This document shows, piece by piece, positions 1-6,740 of a stretch of DNA of 15,501 nt. Position 1 is the first letter of the stretch. Each line of letters opens with the position of its first letter. Source of the DNA: Promethearchaeota archaeon (GTDB taxonomy: Archaea > Asgardarchaeota > Lokiarchaeia > Sigynarchaeales > SOKP01); the NCBI GenBank assembly GCA_016839905.1, contig JAEOTJ010000351.1, positions 1 to 15,501 on the forward strand, given 5' to 3'. The notes under the pieces are model-generated. The model saw only the letters and a list, made by a program, of their open reading frames with translations. It was not told the DNA's origin and ran no database searches. The translations under genes and the position numbers were made by a program.

Positions 1-56
1 GAGGGTATTTTTAAATTTATAAAATTAGCCAAAAATTAGAAATCTTTAAAATTTTC

Positions 57-234
57 CCGACGAAAAACGTGATTATCCCGTCTATAATTATGTCGTAACC
101 AGTATAATGATTGAAATCGATCAAATATGGAAACATTTTTATCGAAAACGGACAAATAGACGATTTTTATTAGGAAAATAATTTCCGCAATCCCCCGACA
201 TTAAAAGATATGGGATAATCAGAGTTTTTGTCGG
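57..234. repeat. Imperfect inverted-repeat element, ~178 bp
   Basis: Bases 57-79 and the reverse complement of 212-234 agree at 19 of 23 positions, including an unbroken GATTATCCC at the inner end and CCGAC at the outer end. A nested exact 7-base inverted repeat (CGTCTAT at 79-85, ATAGACG at 156-162) lies inside. The outer ends are flanked by TTTAAAA-like sequence on both sides (45-51 and 236-242), which could be a target duplication but is too AT-rich and too palindromic to trust. It could be a small non-autonomous transposon remnant (MITE-like) or a structured RNA. No transposase is present. The identity is inference; the inverted repeat is seen directly. Confidence 0.45.
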
Positions 235-250
235 TTTTAAAAAGAAGTTT

Positions 251-293
251 TTTTGATTTTAATCAAAAAGAGAATATTAAAAATACTCTCTTT
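251..293 (-). terminator. Hairpin terminator behind PEP synthase
   Basis: On the minus strand, about 25 bases after the PEP synthase stop, 293-267 forms a 12-base-pair stem with a 3-base loop. The only non-Watson-Crick pair is G-U in the minus-strand RNA, whereas it would be A-C in a plus-strand RNA, so the hairpin suits the direction of the gene. A second perfect 8-pair hairpin (251-268) overlaps its 3' arm, so the two are alternative folds. T runs at 312-318 and 294-299 precede it and another T-rich stretch follows. Archaeal termination mainly uses U-runs, so the exact stop point is not certain. Confidence 0.5.
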
Positions 294-318
294 AAAAAAG
301 ATAATTAAAATAAAAAAA

Positions 319-3237
319 TTAATAAATTCCAACTTCATTCATTTGCTTTTTCAGCATCGGGATTTTATTGTTGAATTCTTCGATTTTACCATTGTACTTG
401 CTGAATAATTCATTGAAATTGCTTTCTGATGCCTCGTTAATCTCTTTTGCGAAATCATTAGAAGTATCATGAATACTCTCGAAAATTTGATTGAATTCTT
501 CGGTACATTTAGCAAGTTTAGGATCAATATCCTTAAGCTGCTTCCTTAACATATTTCGAAGTTTTCCTCTTGGTACTCGGATTTTATCGATTAAATTATC
601 ACAGGATTCTAATAATTTATAGGCCTTATCCTTGTTAACATCAAGAACTTTTGATTCTATTATTTCAGTGCGCCAAGTGTTAATCCTACCTTTCGCATAT
701 GTGTCAAAGTTTAAGGAAATTGAGTCTATTCCTTCTTGAACCAAGAATCTCAGAAATTCTGGATCATCACTAGGGGCTTGTCCGCAAATTCCAACTTTTC
801 TTCCACGTTCATGAGCTGTTTTAATCAGATGGCTAACGGATCTCCTAAGAGCTTCGCTATTGGTTGTGTATTTATATTCCTTAGCAAGCGGGATTAATTT
901 AGCTTCATCTCTATCCAAACCATAAGTTAGCTGAGTCAAGTCATTTGAGCCAATACTAAATCCATCGAAGTAATCGCAAAAGATATCTGCACAAATTATA
1001 TTAGATGGGATTTCTGCCATAACATAAACTTTTAATCCATCTTCTCCCCGTATTAAATTTTCAGTTTCCATTATAGTTATTATTTTTGCAGCTTCATTAT
1101 GACTCCGGCAGAAAGGTAACATTGGAACTATATTTGTTAATCCCCAATCCCGAGCTTTCTTGATTGCCCGAAGCTCAAGTATGAAAGCATTCTGGAAATC
1201 GTCTGAAACATAACGTGAACAACCACGGTAACCCATCATCGGATTTGATTCCTCGCCCTCATAGATCCATCCGCCTAGTAAATCTTTATATTCATTTGTT
1301 TTAAAATCAGACAATCTAACCACACATTCAGAAATACTACCATCGGGTAATTCTTTCCATACTGCAGCAGCGATTGTTGCAATACCTTCTGCCAATTTTT
1401 CCACGTAAAACTCTTCCTTGTTATCATGACCGATTGTTAATTCTCTAATCTTATCTATTGTCTCCTTTAATTTCTTGATTTCTTGGTTAAAAGGGTCCTT
1501 GGGATATAAATCGCTCTTTTTTATTTGTTCAATTTTATTTCTTTGTTCTAAAAGAATGTCGTATCTCATTAAGAGCGCTTCATAGTCGATTAAAGCATTT
1601 GGATGAACTTGAACCTCGTCATTGATAATGAATTCCAGTCTTGCTAAACCAGTTCCATCAGGATATTTACCAGAAGACAATGCTCCTTTAGGGATTCCTA
1701 AATTTACCAAAACCTTAGTTTTAGTCTGTGGAAGTTGTGCAAATTCAATCGTATCTAAGTCATATTGCACATCTTTTGTCCATATCCGTGGTTCTCCTTC
1801 ACTGCAATCGACAGTCACATATTCCATACCTTCTCGATATCGTTCTTTCATAACTTGTACGATATCATCAGCTCCTACGATAGAAGCAATGTTGAGCTCT
1901 CTTGATACAATAGCAGCATGACAAGTAGGACCTCCTCTTTCGGTAATTACCCCACCTAAGTTTTGCATGTATGACGTCCAATCTGGATTAGTTTCCTCAG
2001 TTATTAGGATATCCCCTTCTCTTAATAAATGCGCATCATTGATTGATTCAATTACTTTAACTTTCCCGTATCCAATTCTTCGCCCAATAGCAATACCCGA
2101 ATTTTCAACTAATAAACCTTCTTCTGTTAAAGAATCAGGATCTTCAAGAAGGTAGAAGATTTCTTCAACATCACCTTTCTGACTATGGACTGTTTCTGGA
2201 CGTGCTTGGACAATGTACACCGTACCATTATTTCCAACAGCCCATTCAATATCCATATTTCTACCATAATGTATTCTAATTTTTTGTGCTAATTCTGCTA
2301 AAGTTAAAGCTTCCTTTTCTGTAAGACAGAATTCCATTTGTTTATCTTCAGGAACAGGGATGATTTCAGTACCAACCTTACCAGTTTCTTTTGTAAAAAT
2401 CATCATTTTCTCTTTTTTAACTAACTCTTTCCTGATAATCCTTAATCCATTGGGATTATGCTTAAAAGCAAGAAATTCGTCTCCTTTCTCGATTCCTTGA
2501 ACAATTAATTCCCCCAATCCCCATGTTCCTCTTATAGCAACAACATTCGAATTACCAGAGTCAGGATCTTCGGTAAACATTACACCAGAAGATTTAACGC
2601 CTCCATGTCCACCTGCCATCTCTTGTACTCCGACACTCAATTTTACAGAAAAATGATCAAATCCTGCTCTCTCTCGGTACATTGTGGCTCTTGTTGTAAA
2701 TACTGAAGCCATATCCTTTAGAGTATAATCTAAAATATCTTTATCTCCCGAAATATTTAGATGGGTATCTTGCTGACCTGCAAATGAAGCATCCGGTAGA
2801 TCTTCTGCAGTCGCAGAACTCCTTATTGCATAAGTTGATTCTATACCAATTTTTTCATTCAATTTATGGTAAGCGTCCAAGATTTCATCTGCTAAACTAT
2901 CGGGGATTTTTGACTGCTCTATAACATGACGAATATTAGCACATATTTTATCAACAGCTTCAATCGCTTTAATATCATCTTTTTTAAGTTCTTCCGCAAT
3001 CATTTTAATGTCTCGCGAGATTAATTCTCTTAACGTAATTTCCTCTTCCTTAATGGTATAATAATTAGTATCTAAAACGTAATCAAACCCTTTAGCAGTT
3101 ACAGCAAAACCCAGTGGCACAGGAATGTTAAATGAAAGTAATTCACCTAAAGAGGCATTCTTTCCTCCAACAAGGGGTACATCATTAACTCTTAAATCTT
3201 CAAAAAATTTTATATATAAATAATCTTTCACACTCAT
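319..3237 (-). CDS. ppsA: Phosphoenolpyruvate synthase (pyruvate, water dikinase)
   Basis: This 972-residue cytoplasmic enzyme converts pyruvate, ATP and water to phosphoenolpyruvate, AMP and phosphate, the entry to gluconeogenesis. The N-terminal nucleotide-binding domain shows GGKNASLGEL (24-33), the RSSATAEDLPDASFAGQ stretch (139-155) and DIEWAV...YIVQARPE (329-348). The swivelling phosphohistidine domain has GGPTCHAAIVSRE (435-447) with His440 as the phosphorylated residue. The C-terminal TIM barrel has GYRGCSRY, AEIPSN, GSNDLTQLTYGLDRD and GICGQAPSD with the catalytic-type Cys818. All family hallmarks are present, so the enzyme should be active. Typical family members end soon after the SISLN motif (839-843). 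This one continues for about 115 extra residues, charged and helical in character. The ATG at 3237 fits the family N-terminus, with no strong Shine-Dalgarno sequence before it. It stands alone, 225 bases after the upstream same-strand gene, and probably has its own promoter. Confidence 0.96.
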   Translation of the reverse strand: MSVKDYLYIKFFEDLRVNDVPLVGGKNASLGELLSFNIPVPLGFAVTAKGFDYVLDTNYYTIKEEEITLRELISRDIKMIAEELKKDDIKAIEAVDKICANIRHVIEQSKIPDSLADEILDAYHKLNEKIGIESTYAIRSSATAEDLPDASFAGQQDTHLNISGDKDILDYTLKDMASVFTTRATMYRERAGFDHFSVKLSVGVQEMAGGHGGVKSSGVMFTEDPDSGNSNVVAIRGTWGLGELIVQGIEKGDEFLAFKHNPNGLRIIRKELVKKEKMMIFTKETGKVGTEIIPVPEDKQMEFCLTEKEALTLAELAQKIRIHYGRNMDIEWAVGNNGTVYIVQARPETVHSQKGDVEEIFYLLEDPDSLTEEGLLVENSGIAIGRRIGYGKVKVIESINDAHLLREGDILITEETNPDWTSYMQNLGGVITERGGPTCHAAIVSRELNIASIVGADDIVQVMKERYREGMEYVTVDCSEGEPRIWTKDVQYDLDTIEFAQLPQTKTKVLVNLGIPKGALSSGKYPDGTGLARLEFIINDEVQVHPNALIDYEALLMRYDILLEQRNKIEQIKKSDLYPKDPFNQEIKKLKETIDKIRELTIGHDNKEEFYVEKLAEGIATIAAAVWKELPDGSISECVVRLSDFKTNEYKDLLGGWIYEGEESNPMMGYRGCSRYVSDDFQNAFILELRAIKKARDWGLTNIVPMLPFCRSHNEAAKIITIMETENLIRGEDGLKVYVMAEIPSNIICADIFCDYFDGFSIGSNDLTQLTYGLDRDEAKLIPLAKEYKYTTNSEALRRSVSHLIKTAHERGRKVGICGQAPSDDPEFLRFLVQEGIDSISLNFDTYAKGRINTWRTEIIESKVLDVNKDKAYKLLESCDNLIDKIRVPRGKLRNMLRKQLKDIDPKLAKCTEEFNQIFESIHDTSNDFAKEINEASESNFNELFSKYNGKIEEFNNKIPMLKKQMNEVGIY

Positions 3238-3262
3238 TTCAAATCATCAGTGAGTTCTTTAT

Positions 3263-3298
3263 GAATTAATAATTATTAATTCTTAGAATTAATAATTA
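3263..3298. promoter_or_regulatory. Palindromic AT-rich promoter/operator region of ppsA
   Basis: Bases 3263-3282 are a perfect 20-base palindrome, GAATTAATAATTATTAATTC. Its first half recurs directly afterwards (3286-3298), so 3270-3298 can also fold as a 13-pair stem with a 3-base loop. The block lies about 25-60 bases before the ppsA start codon, where an archaeal TATA box or operator would be expected. TTAATAATTATTAA is TATA-like, but a second candidate (TTATAAAAA on the minus strand near 3386-3394) lies further out. A dimeric regulator site is plausible but not shown. AT-rich palindromes also arise by chance in such DNA. Confidence 0.35.
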
Positions 3299-3306
3299 AC
3301 TATCTT

Positions 3307-3366
3307 AAAAAAAAATAGGTATTTTTAATCAAGTTTTATTGTTTTAAAAAAAAAAATTAAAGAAAA
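3307..3366 (-). terminator. Poly-T tracts behind the membrane-protein gene
   Basis: Read on the minus strand, downstream of the gene ending at 3463, there is a run of 11 T (3366-3356) and then a run of 9 T (3315-3307). U-rich tracts are the main intrinsic termination signal in archaea, so these probably end the upstream transcript before the ppsA promoter. No hairpin precedes them. Confidence 0.45.
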
Positions 3367-3462
3367 TAAGTTTAAAGAGCTGTTTTTATAATTTTAAAAG
3401 AAATTAATTTAATTATAACAATATATTCTTATTCTACTCTTAAAGAATTAAAAATATTATAA

Positions 3463-4314
3463 TTAAGGTAATAGAATTCCATATTGTTTCTTATAATAAT
3501 AAATTACAAAAGTTGAGATTAGTAAGGCATAAAATGTATGTACTGTTGTCCATATCTCAGGTAAGAATCTTGATGTTCCTGTCATATCAGTTAAGCGAGA
3601 GAGACTATCAAAACTGCTAAGAAAAATTAAATAAAAAAGAAGGCCCCAGATTAAATATCTTTTACTTACTGCGATTTTTTTATGAATTATTAAATATAAC
3701 TGGAATCCCGCCATAATACCATGCAAAATTGGTCCAACAATTAATGAAGGAATGTCTTTAACTACAAGGATTAAACCTAATGTGACTAAAGAAAAGCCAT
3801 ATGCGGAAATAGAGGTAATAGAATTTAAAAATACTGATTCAAATTTATTAATTAAAGTAAAGCTGATTAATATTAATGTAAGAAAAGTTGTATAAGTTAA
3901 AGGTTCAAAATTAAAAGTTATAAAACCAAAATATATAAAATAACCTATACAACAAGCTAAAACCAGAAATCCCATAAATTTAATACCATAAGAGAATTCT
4001 TTTTGTTCGATAACTTTAGTTTTTGGCTCTAAATCTTCGATTTTAAAATAATTGTTTAATATAGGTGATGGTTGGCCATGCTGTTCTTCTTTTTTTTTTA
4101 TATCCACGTTAAATAAAAGTTCAACTATATCACCGGAATCCTTTTTTCGAGCTATTTTCTCTGTAATTTTGGAAATCGCAGCTTCAGCAATTAATTCAAT
4201 TTCTCTTTCATTTAATTTTATAGGGAATTTATTATCTTTTATGGGTTCGTTTTCAAACTTCTTTTTTTTTTCTAACGATTCCACTAATTTTTTTTCAATA
4301 GATTCTTTATCCAT
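3463..4314 (-). CDS. Hypothetical multi-pass membrane protein
   Basis: I do not recognise this 283-residue protein. Residues 1-110 are very rich in Lys and Glu, have no hydrophobic segment and should form a cytoplasmic, largely helical domain. The part around 34-58 reads as an amphipathic helix. After it come about six predicted membrane segments, near 112-133, 139-156, 165-185, 188-211, 219-235 and 256-274, joined by short loops, with a short KKQYG tail. No transporter, protease or kinase motif is seen; CC at 121-122 lies inside the first membrane helix. The ATG at 4314 is preceded by a GAGAGGGG stretch about 12 bases away, a possible ribosome binding site with a long spacer. The neighbouring GTPase gene is divergent, so the two share an upstream region but not a transcript. 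Its function is unknown; the coding call itself is firm from length, composition and domain order. Confidence 0.8.
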   Translation of the reverse strand: MDKESIEKKLVESLEKKKKFENEPIKDNKFPIKLNEREIELIAEAAISKITEKIARKKDSGDIVELLFNVDIKKKEEQHGQPSPILNNYFKIEDLEPKTKVIEQKEFSYGIKFMGFLVLACCIGYFIYFGFITFNFEPLTYTTFLTLILISFTLINKFESVFLNSITSISAYGFSLVTLGLILVVKDIPSLIVGPILHGIMAGFQLYLIIHKKIAVSKRYLIWGLLFYLIFLSSFDSLSRLTDMTGTSRFLPEIWTTVHTFYALLISTFVIYYYKKQYGILLP

Positions 4315-4639
4315 ATACTTATTTTACCCCTCTCTTTGTTAAATTTTAAGGTTGAAAAAAAAAAATAAAAGATAATTATCATAAATCGATCTAAGCTCTG
4401 AAAAAATAATATTAATCCCTTTATTAAAATATTTACATAAAGAAAAAATAAATTAAATAAATTCTATCCGATTTAATAGAAATTAAATTAATTTCTGAAA
4501 TAAATGCTCATTAGATTTGATAATAAATAATAATGAAATTTCATTTCATTTTATATAAAAAAATAAAATTATATATTTGTTTAGTTAAGATTTATATATA
4601 ATAAATGTAAAAATAAACCAAAAAAATGGTAATTTTTCA
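4315..4639. other. Divergent intergenic region, membrane protein / GTPase
   Basis: No gene is seen in this very AT-rich 325-base gap, which must hold both divergent promoters. Visible structure includes an 8-pair inverted repeat with a 3-base loop (4478-4496), a perfect 14-base palindrome AATGAAATTTCATT (4532-4545), the self-complementary TTTTATATAAAA (4549-4560), and the TATA box of the GTPase gene (4591-4600). The promoter of the membrane-protein gene is less clear; no good TTTATATA match was found at the expected distance on the minus strand. Confidence 0.6.
4591..4600 (+). promoter_or_regulatory. TATA box of the small GTPase gene
   Basis: TTTATATATA matches the archaeal TATA consensus well. 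With the usual spacing of about 25 bases, transcription would start near 4620, giving a leader of about 20 bases before the ATG at 4640. The purine-rich GTTAAGA just upstream could be a weak BRE. This is the best core promoter in the window. Confidence 0.7.
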
Positions 4640-5167
4640 ATGGAAGAGGTCCACCGTTTTAAACTGTGTATTTTCGGTAATGGAGGAGTAGGAAAGACTT
4701 CATTGACAAGAAGATACTTAACGAAAGTTTTTGATGAAGATATAAAATTGACATTAGGAACAGATTTCAGTGTAAAATATTTAGAGATTGAAGGCAAAAA
4801 AATTGCATTACAAATATGGGACTTTGCCGGAGAAGAAAGATATAAAGTTGTCTTACCGGGGTATGCTACTGGTTCAAATGGGGGTATATTCATGTATGAT
4901 ATTACTAGATATAATACATTAACAGGATTAGATAGTTGGTTATCAATGTTTAAACGTGGAGCGGATGAACAAATCCCTATTATCATCATAGGGGGAAAAT
5001 CAGATCTTCAAGAGAAAAAATCAGTTTCTACTGAGGAAGCTGAAAGATATACTGAATCAAGAAATTTTAAAGGCTTTTTAGAATGTTCTGCTAAAAACGG
5101 TGAAAATGTTGAAGAAGTTTTTGAAATGATTACCCGAATAATGATGAAACACGAAGGTTTAATTTAA
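4640..5167 (+). CDS. Ras/Rab-like small GTPase (Asgard type)
   Basis: This 175-residue single-domain protein should bind GTP and act as a molecular switch, probably in membrane or cytoskeletal regulation by analogy with eukaryotic relatives. G1 is GNGGVGKTS (13-21), with Lys19 and Thr20 contacting the phosphates. Switch I has TLGTDF (38-43), Thr38 being the expected Mg-sensing residue. G3 is WDFAGEERY (60-68), G4 is GGKSDL (118-123) and G5 is ECSAK (148-152). Two departures from the family are visible. The catalytic Gln of DxAGQ is Glu65, and the Asn of NKxD is Gly119. There is no C-terminal Cys, so no prenylation. Membrane attachment would need a partner. The start at 4640 fits the family N-terminus; the ATG at 4626 is out of frame. 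The stop codon overlaps that of the converging methyltransferase gene. Rab-like sequence features (IWDxAGxERY) are clear; a finer subfamily cannot be given. Confidence 0.95.
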   Translation: MEEVHRFKLCIFGNGGVGKTSLTRRYLTKVFDEDIKLTLGTDFSVKYLEIEGKKIALQIWDFAGEERYKVVLPGYATGSNGGIFMYDITRYNTLTGLDSWLSMFKRGADEQIPIIIIGGKSDLQEKKSVSTEEAERYTESRNFKGFLECSAKNGENVEEVFEMITRIMMKHEGLI

Positions 5168-5961
5168 CTAGATTTTTTAATTCCATTTATAAAAATACGG
5201 CTCATTGTTATTACCAGCGGATTTGATTGATTGATTTTAAAATATATTTCTTTGAATATCTCCATAAAATTTCCTTCTATTTCTTCAGGAATTAAGCTTA
5301 AAAATGGAACTAAAGCAGCGGCTTTACAATAATTAATAACCTCTTCTTCGGACTTGAAATTCATCTCAAATTTATATGGTTCTACTAAAATATTCTTGAA
5401 ATTATTATCTTCTAAGATTTTCTCCGTTTGTTTTACTGAAAGGAAACGCCATGGCATTGAAAATTTAGCAAGATATTCTCTAAAATCTCTAATTCTTATT
5501 AAATCTGCTATTACTTGAAATAGAACATTATTTTCATTTAACCCCGTTTGAATCATCATTCTACCATCATTTTTAAGAGAATTATATATTAATTCATACA
5601 TTAATTCAAAATTTTTTATCCAATGAATGGCAGAATTTGAAAATACAGCATCGAATTGATTCTCATATGTAATTTCAAGAGCATTAATGTTAATAATATC
5701 AATATTTTTAATGTTATTGTTTGAGATATTGATTCTTGCTTGCTCGCATTGTTCTTTAGATAAATCAATGGCAGTTATTTTTCCATTTGGAATTTTTTTG
5801 GCAATTTCTATGGAAATCATTGCATTTCCACAACCAATTTCTAAAATATGTTCATTATCACTAGGTTTTAAACGTTCTATAGCCATAATTCCAAGAGCAT
5901 ATTGATATGAAGAACTCTTTTGATAGAGTTCAGCATCCCATTTGAAATTTTTTTCAGTCAT
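5164..5961 (-). CDS. Class I SAM-dependent methyltransferase
   Basis: This 265-residue soluble protein has the Rossmann-like methyltransferase fold. Motif I is LEIGCGNA (40-47), which binds S-adenosylmethionine. ITAIDLS (62-68) ends strand 2, with Asp66 expected to bind the ribose hydroxyls. FDAVFSNSAIHWI (103-115) is the motif IV region. The SNSAIHW block resembles trans-aconitate 2-methyltransferase and BioC-like small-molecule methyltransferases, so a carboxylate or other small-molecule substrate is likely, but the substrate cannot be read from sequence. Residues 140-265 form a helical cap, as in those families. The gene begins 15 bases after the macro-domain gene on the same strand and probably shares its transcript. 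Its stop codon shares the TTAA at 5164-5167 with the GTPase stop. The ATG at 5961 is the only sensible start and is preceded by a weak GATC-containing purine stretch. Confidence 0.9.
   Translation of the reverse strand: MTEKNFKWDAELYQKSSSYQYALGIMAIERLKPSDNEHILEIGCGNAMISIEIAKKIPNGKITAIDLSKEQCEQARINISNNNIKNIDIININALEITYENQFDAVFSNSAIHWIKNFELMYELIYNSLKNDGRMMIQTGLNENNVLFQVIADLIRIRDFREYLAKFSMPWRFLSVKQTEKILEDNNFKNILVEPYKFEMNFKSEEEVINYCKAAALVPFLSLIPEEIEGNFMEIFKEIYFKINQSNPLVITMSRIFINGIKKSS
5171..5180 (+). terminator. T-run terminator behind the GTPase gene
   Basis: A run of six T (5173-5178) follows the GTPase stop codon by a few bases and is a plausible archaeal U-tract terminator. It lies inside the 3' end of the opposite-strand methyltransferase gene, so the two transcripts are expected to overlap at their ends. 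Confidence 0.4.
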
Positions 5962-5976
5962 AATGAAATGATTGAT

Positions 5977-6495
5977 CTATTTTAATTCCTTATAAAATAC
6001 TTTAAAATCCGAGGCACCGTATAAGCAAAAAATGACTTCTTCAATTTGAGTTTCCCCTGCTAAATATTCTTTAGCCGTGGAAATCATTATTTTCGCACAT
6101 CTATCAATTGGATACCCGAAAATACCGGTTGATATCGCTGGAAATGCAATAGTTTTTAATACATATTTATCCATAAGTTTAAGACTATTTAAAATAGCGT
6201 TCTTTAGTTTTCCATCCTCGTTTCCCTCACCCATTCTTGGACCAACAGCGTGAATTACATTTTTGGCTTTCAAGTCTCCTCCAGTTGTTATGACGGCACC
6301 ACCCGAAAAGGTCCCCCCTATTTTATTACATTCTTCTTGAATTAAAGGACCCCCTTTTCTACGTATGGCTCCAGCAACACCTCCGCCTAGGACTAATTGA
6401 GCATTTGCTGCATTAACGATAACATCTGTAGTCAACTCGGTTATATCTCCTTGAACTAAATTAATTGTAGAGTTTTTTATTTTTAATTTTTCCAT
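5977..6495 (-). CDS. Macro-domain ADP-ribose-binding protein
   Basis: This 172-residue protein is a stand-alone macro domain, which binds ADP-ribose or its derivatives and often removes ADP-ribose or O-acetyl groups. Motifs from the ATG at 6495: GDIT (16-19), VNAAN (27-31), GGGVAGAI (37-44), IHAVGP (81-86) and PAISTGIFGYP (119-129), the phosphate-binding loop. The GGGVD Asp used for catalysis in MacroD/YmdB enzymes is Ala41 here, as in the archaeal AF1521 type. Binding is therefore likely and the type of hydrolysis uncertain. I chose ATG 6495 rather than the in-frame GTG at 6507. AAGGTG at 6505-6510 is a good ribosome binding site nine bases before that ATG and would overlap the GTG. A TATA box near 6534 places the transcript start at about 6508, and the family N-terminus begins near residue 1 of the shorter form. 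The methyltransferase gene follows after 15 bases. Confidence 0.93.
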   Translation of the reverse strand: MEKLKIKNSTINLVQGDITELTTDVIVNAANAQLVLGGGVAGAIRRKGGPLIQEECNKIGGTFSGGAVITTGGDLKAKNVIHAVGPRMGEGNEDGKLKNAILNSLKLMDKYVLKTIAFPAISTGIFGYPIDRCAKIMISTAKEYLAGETQIEEVIFCLYGASDFKVFYKELK

Positions 6496-6504
6496 TGAAA
6501 TTAA

Positions 6505-6510
6505 CACCTT
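6505..6510 (-). promoter_or_regulatory. Ribosome binding site of the macro-domain gene
   Basis: AAGGTG on the minus strand matches the archaeal anti-Shine-Dalgarno complement (GGAGGTGAT). It sits nine bases before ATG 6495. It decides the start: the alternative GTG at 6505-6507 is part of the site itself. Confidence 0.6.
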
Positions 6511-6642
6511 TTGACTAATACCATCTTCTTATATATAACTTATAATATAATTATATAAATGATATTTTCTTTAATTAAGAATATTAAACATTGCTCTAAT
6601 TTTAATTATTTTTTAGTCAAATAAAATTAATTTAAAACTAAA

Positions 6643-6648
6643 AGGATG
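6643..6648 (+). promoter_or_regulatory. Ribosome binding site of the giant surface protein
   Basis: AGGATG (6643-6648) with its AA-rich 5' flank lies nine bases before ATG 6657 at good Shine-Dalgarno spacing. The ATG inside it (6646) reads only three codons to a stop, so 6657 is the start. Confidence 0.55.
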
Positions 6649-6656
6649 TTATTATA

Positions 6657-6740
6657 ATGACCTCGAAGTCTAAATTAAATAGGATTATTTTTTTCATTTT
6701 ATTATTTGGAATCTTTTCTGTATCATCAATATTAAACCAA
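6657..6740 (+). other. Signal sequence of the giant protein
   Basis: Residues 1-28 have a Lys/Arg-containing start (MTSKSKLNR) and then a hydrophobic core (IIFFILLFGIFSVSSIL), typical of Sec export. No lipobox cysteine is present, so cleavage or retention as an N-terminal anchor cannot be decided from sequence. Confidence 0.75.

Larger units (their letters stand above)
1..318. other. Non-coding left edge
   Basis: Stop codons close all six frames within a short distance of the left edge, and no protein start fits, so I see no gene here. The stretch holds an imperfect inverted repeat with arms at 57-79 and 212-234, a smaller nested one (79-85 / 156-162), and, close to the PEP synthase stop codon, two overlapping hairpins and T-rich tracts (read on the minus strand) that look like a terminator. 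The GC-containing blocks such as CCCGAC stand out from the AT-rich flanks. No RNA gene is recognised. Confidence 0.7.
6496..6656. promoter_or_regulatory. Divergent promoter region, macro-domain gene / giant protein
   Basis: This AT-rich gap separates two divergent genes. For the macro-domain operon, TTATATATAA (6529-6538, self-complementary) lies about 26 bases before the expected transcript start near 6508. For the giant gene, TTATATAAAT near 6551-6560 could serve as TATA, giving a leader of about 75 bases; TTTAAAAC near 6631 is too close to the ATG for a normal leader. The assignment of the second promoter is uncertain. Confidence 0.45.

Noticed and set aside
1622..2155. Plus-strand frames at 1622-1921 and 1967-2155
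   Set aside because: Antisense to strongly conserved PEP synthase domains.
4052..4342. Plus-strand 96-codon frame opposite the membrane-protein gene
   Set aside because: Phe/Ser-rich reverse of the Lys/Glu-rich N-terminal domain; no ribosome binding site or known domain.
4626..4640. ATG at 4626 as the GTPase start
   Set aside because: It is in another frame and soon departs from the GTPase sequence; ATG 4640 gives the family N-terminus.
4585..4989. Minus-strand 134-codon frame opposite the GTPase
   Set aside because: Antisense to G1-G4 motifs of a clear GTPase and covers its TATA box.
5687..5905. Plus-strand 72-codon frame inside the methyltransferase gene
   Set aside because: Antisense to SAM-binding motifs, hydrophobic by reversal only.
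6495..6507. GTG at 6507 as the start of the macro-domain gene
   Set aside because: It overlaps the AAGGTG ribosome binding site and the expected transcript start; ATG 6495 fits both spacing and family length.
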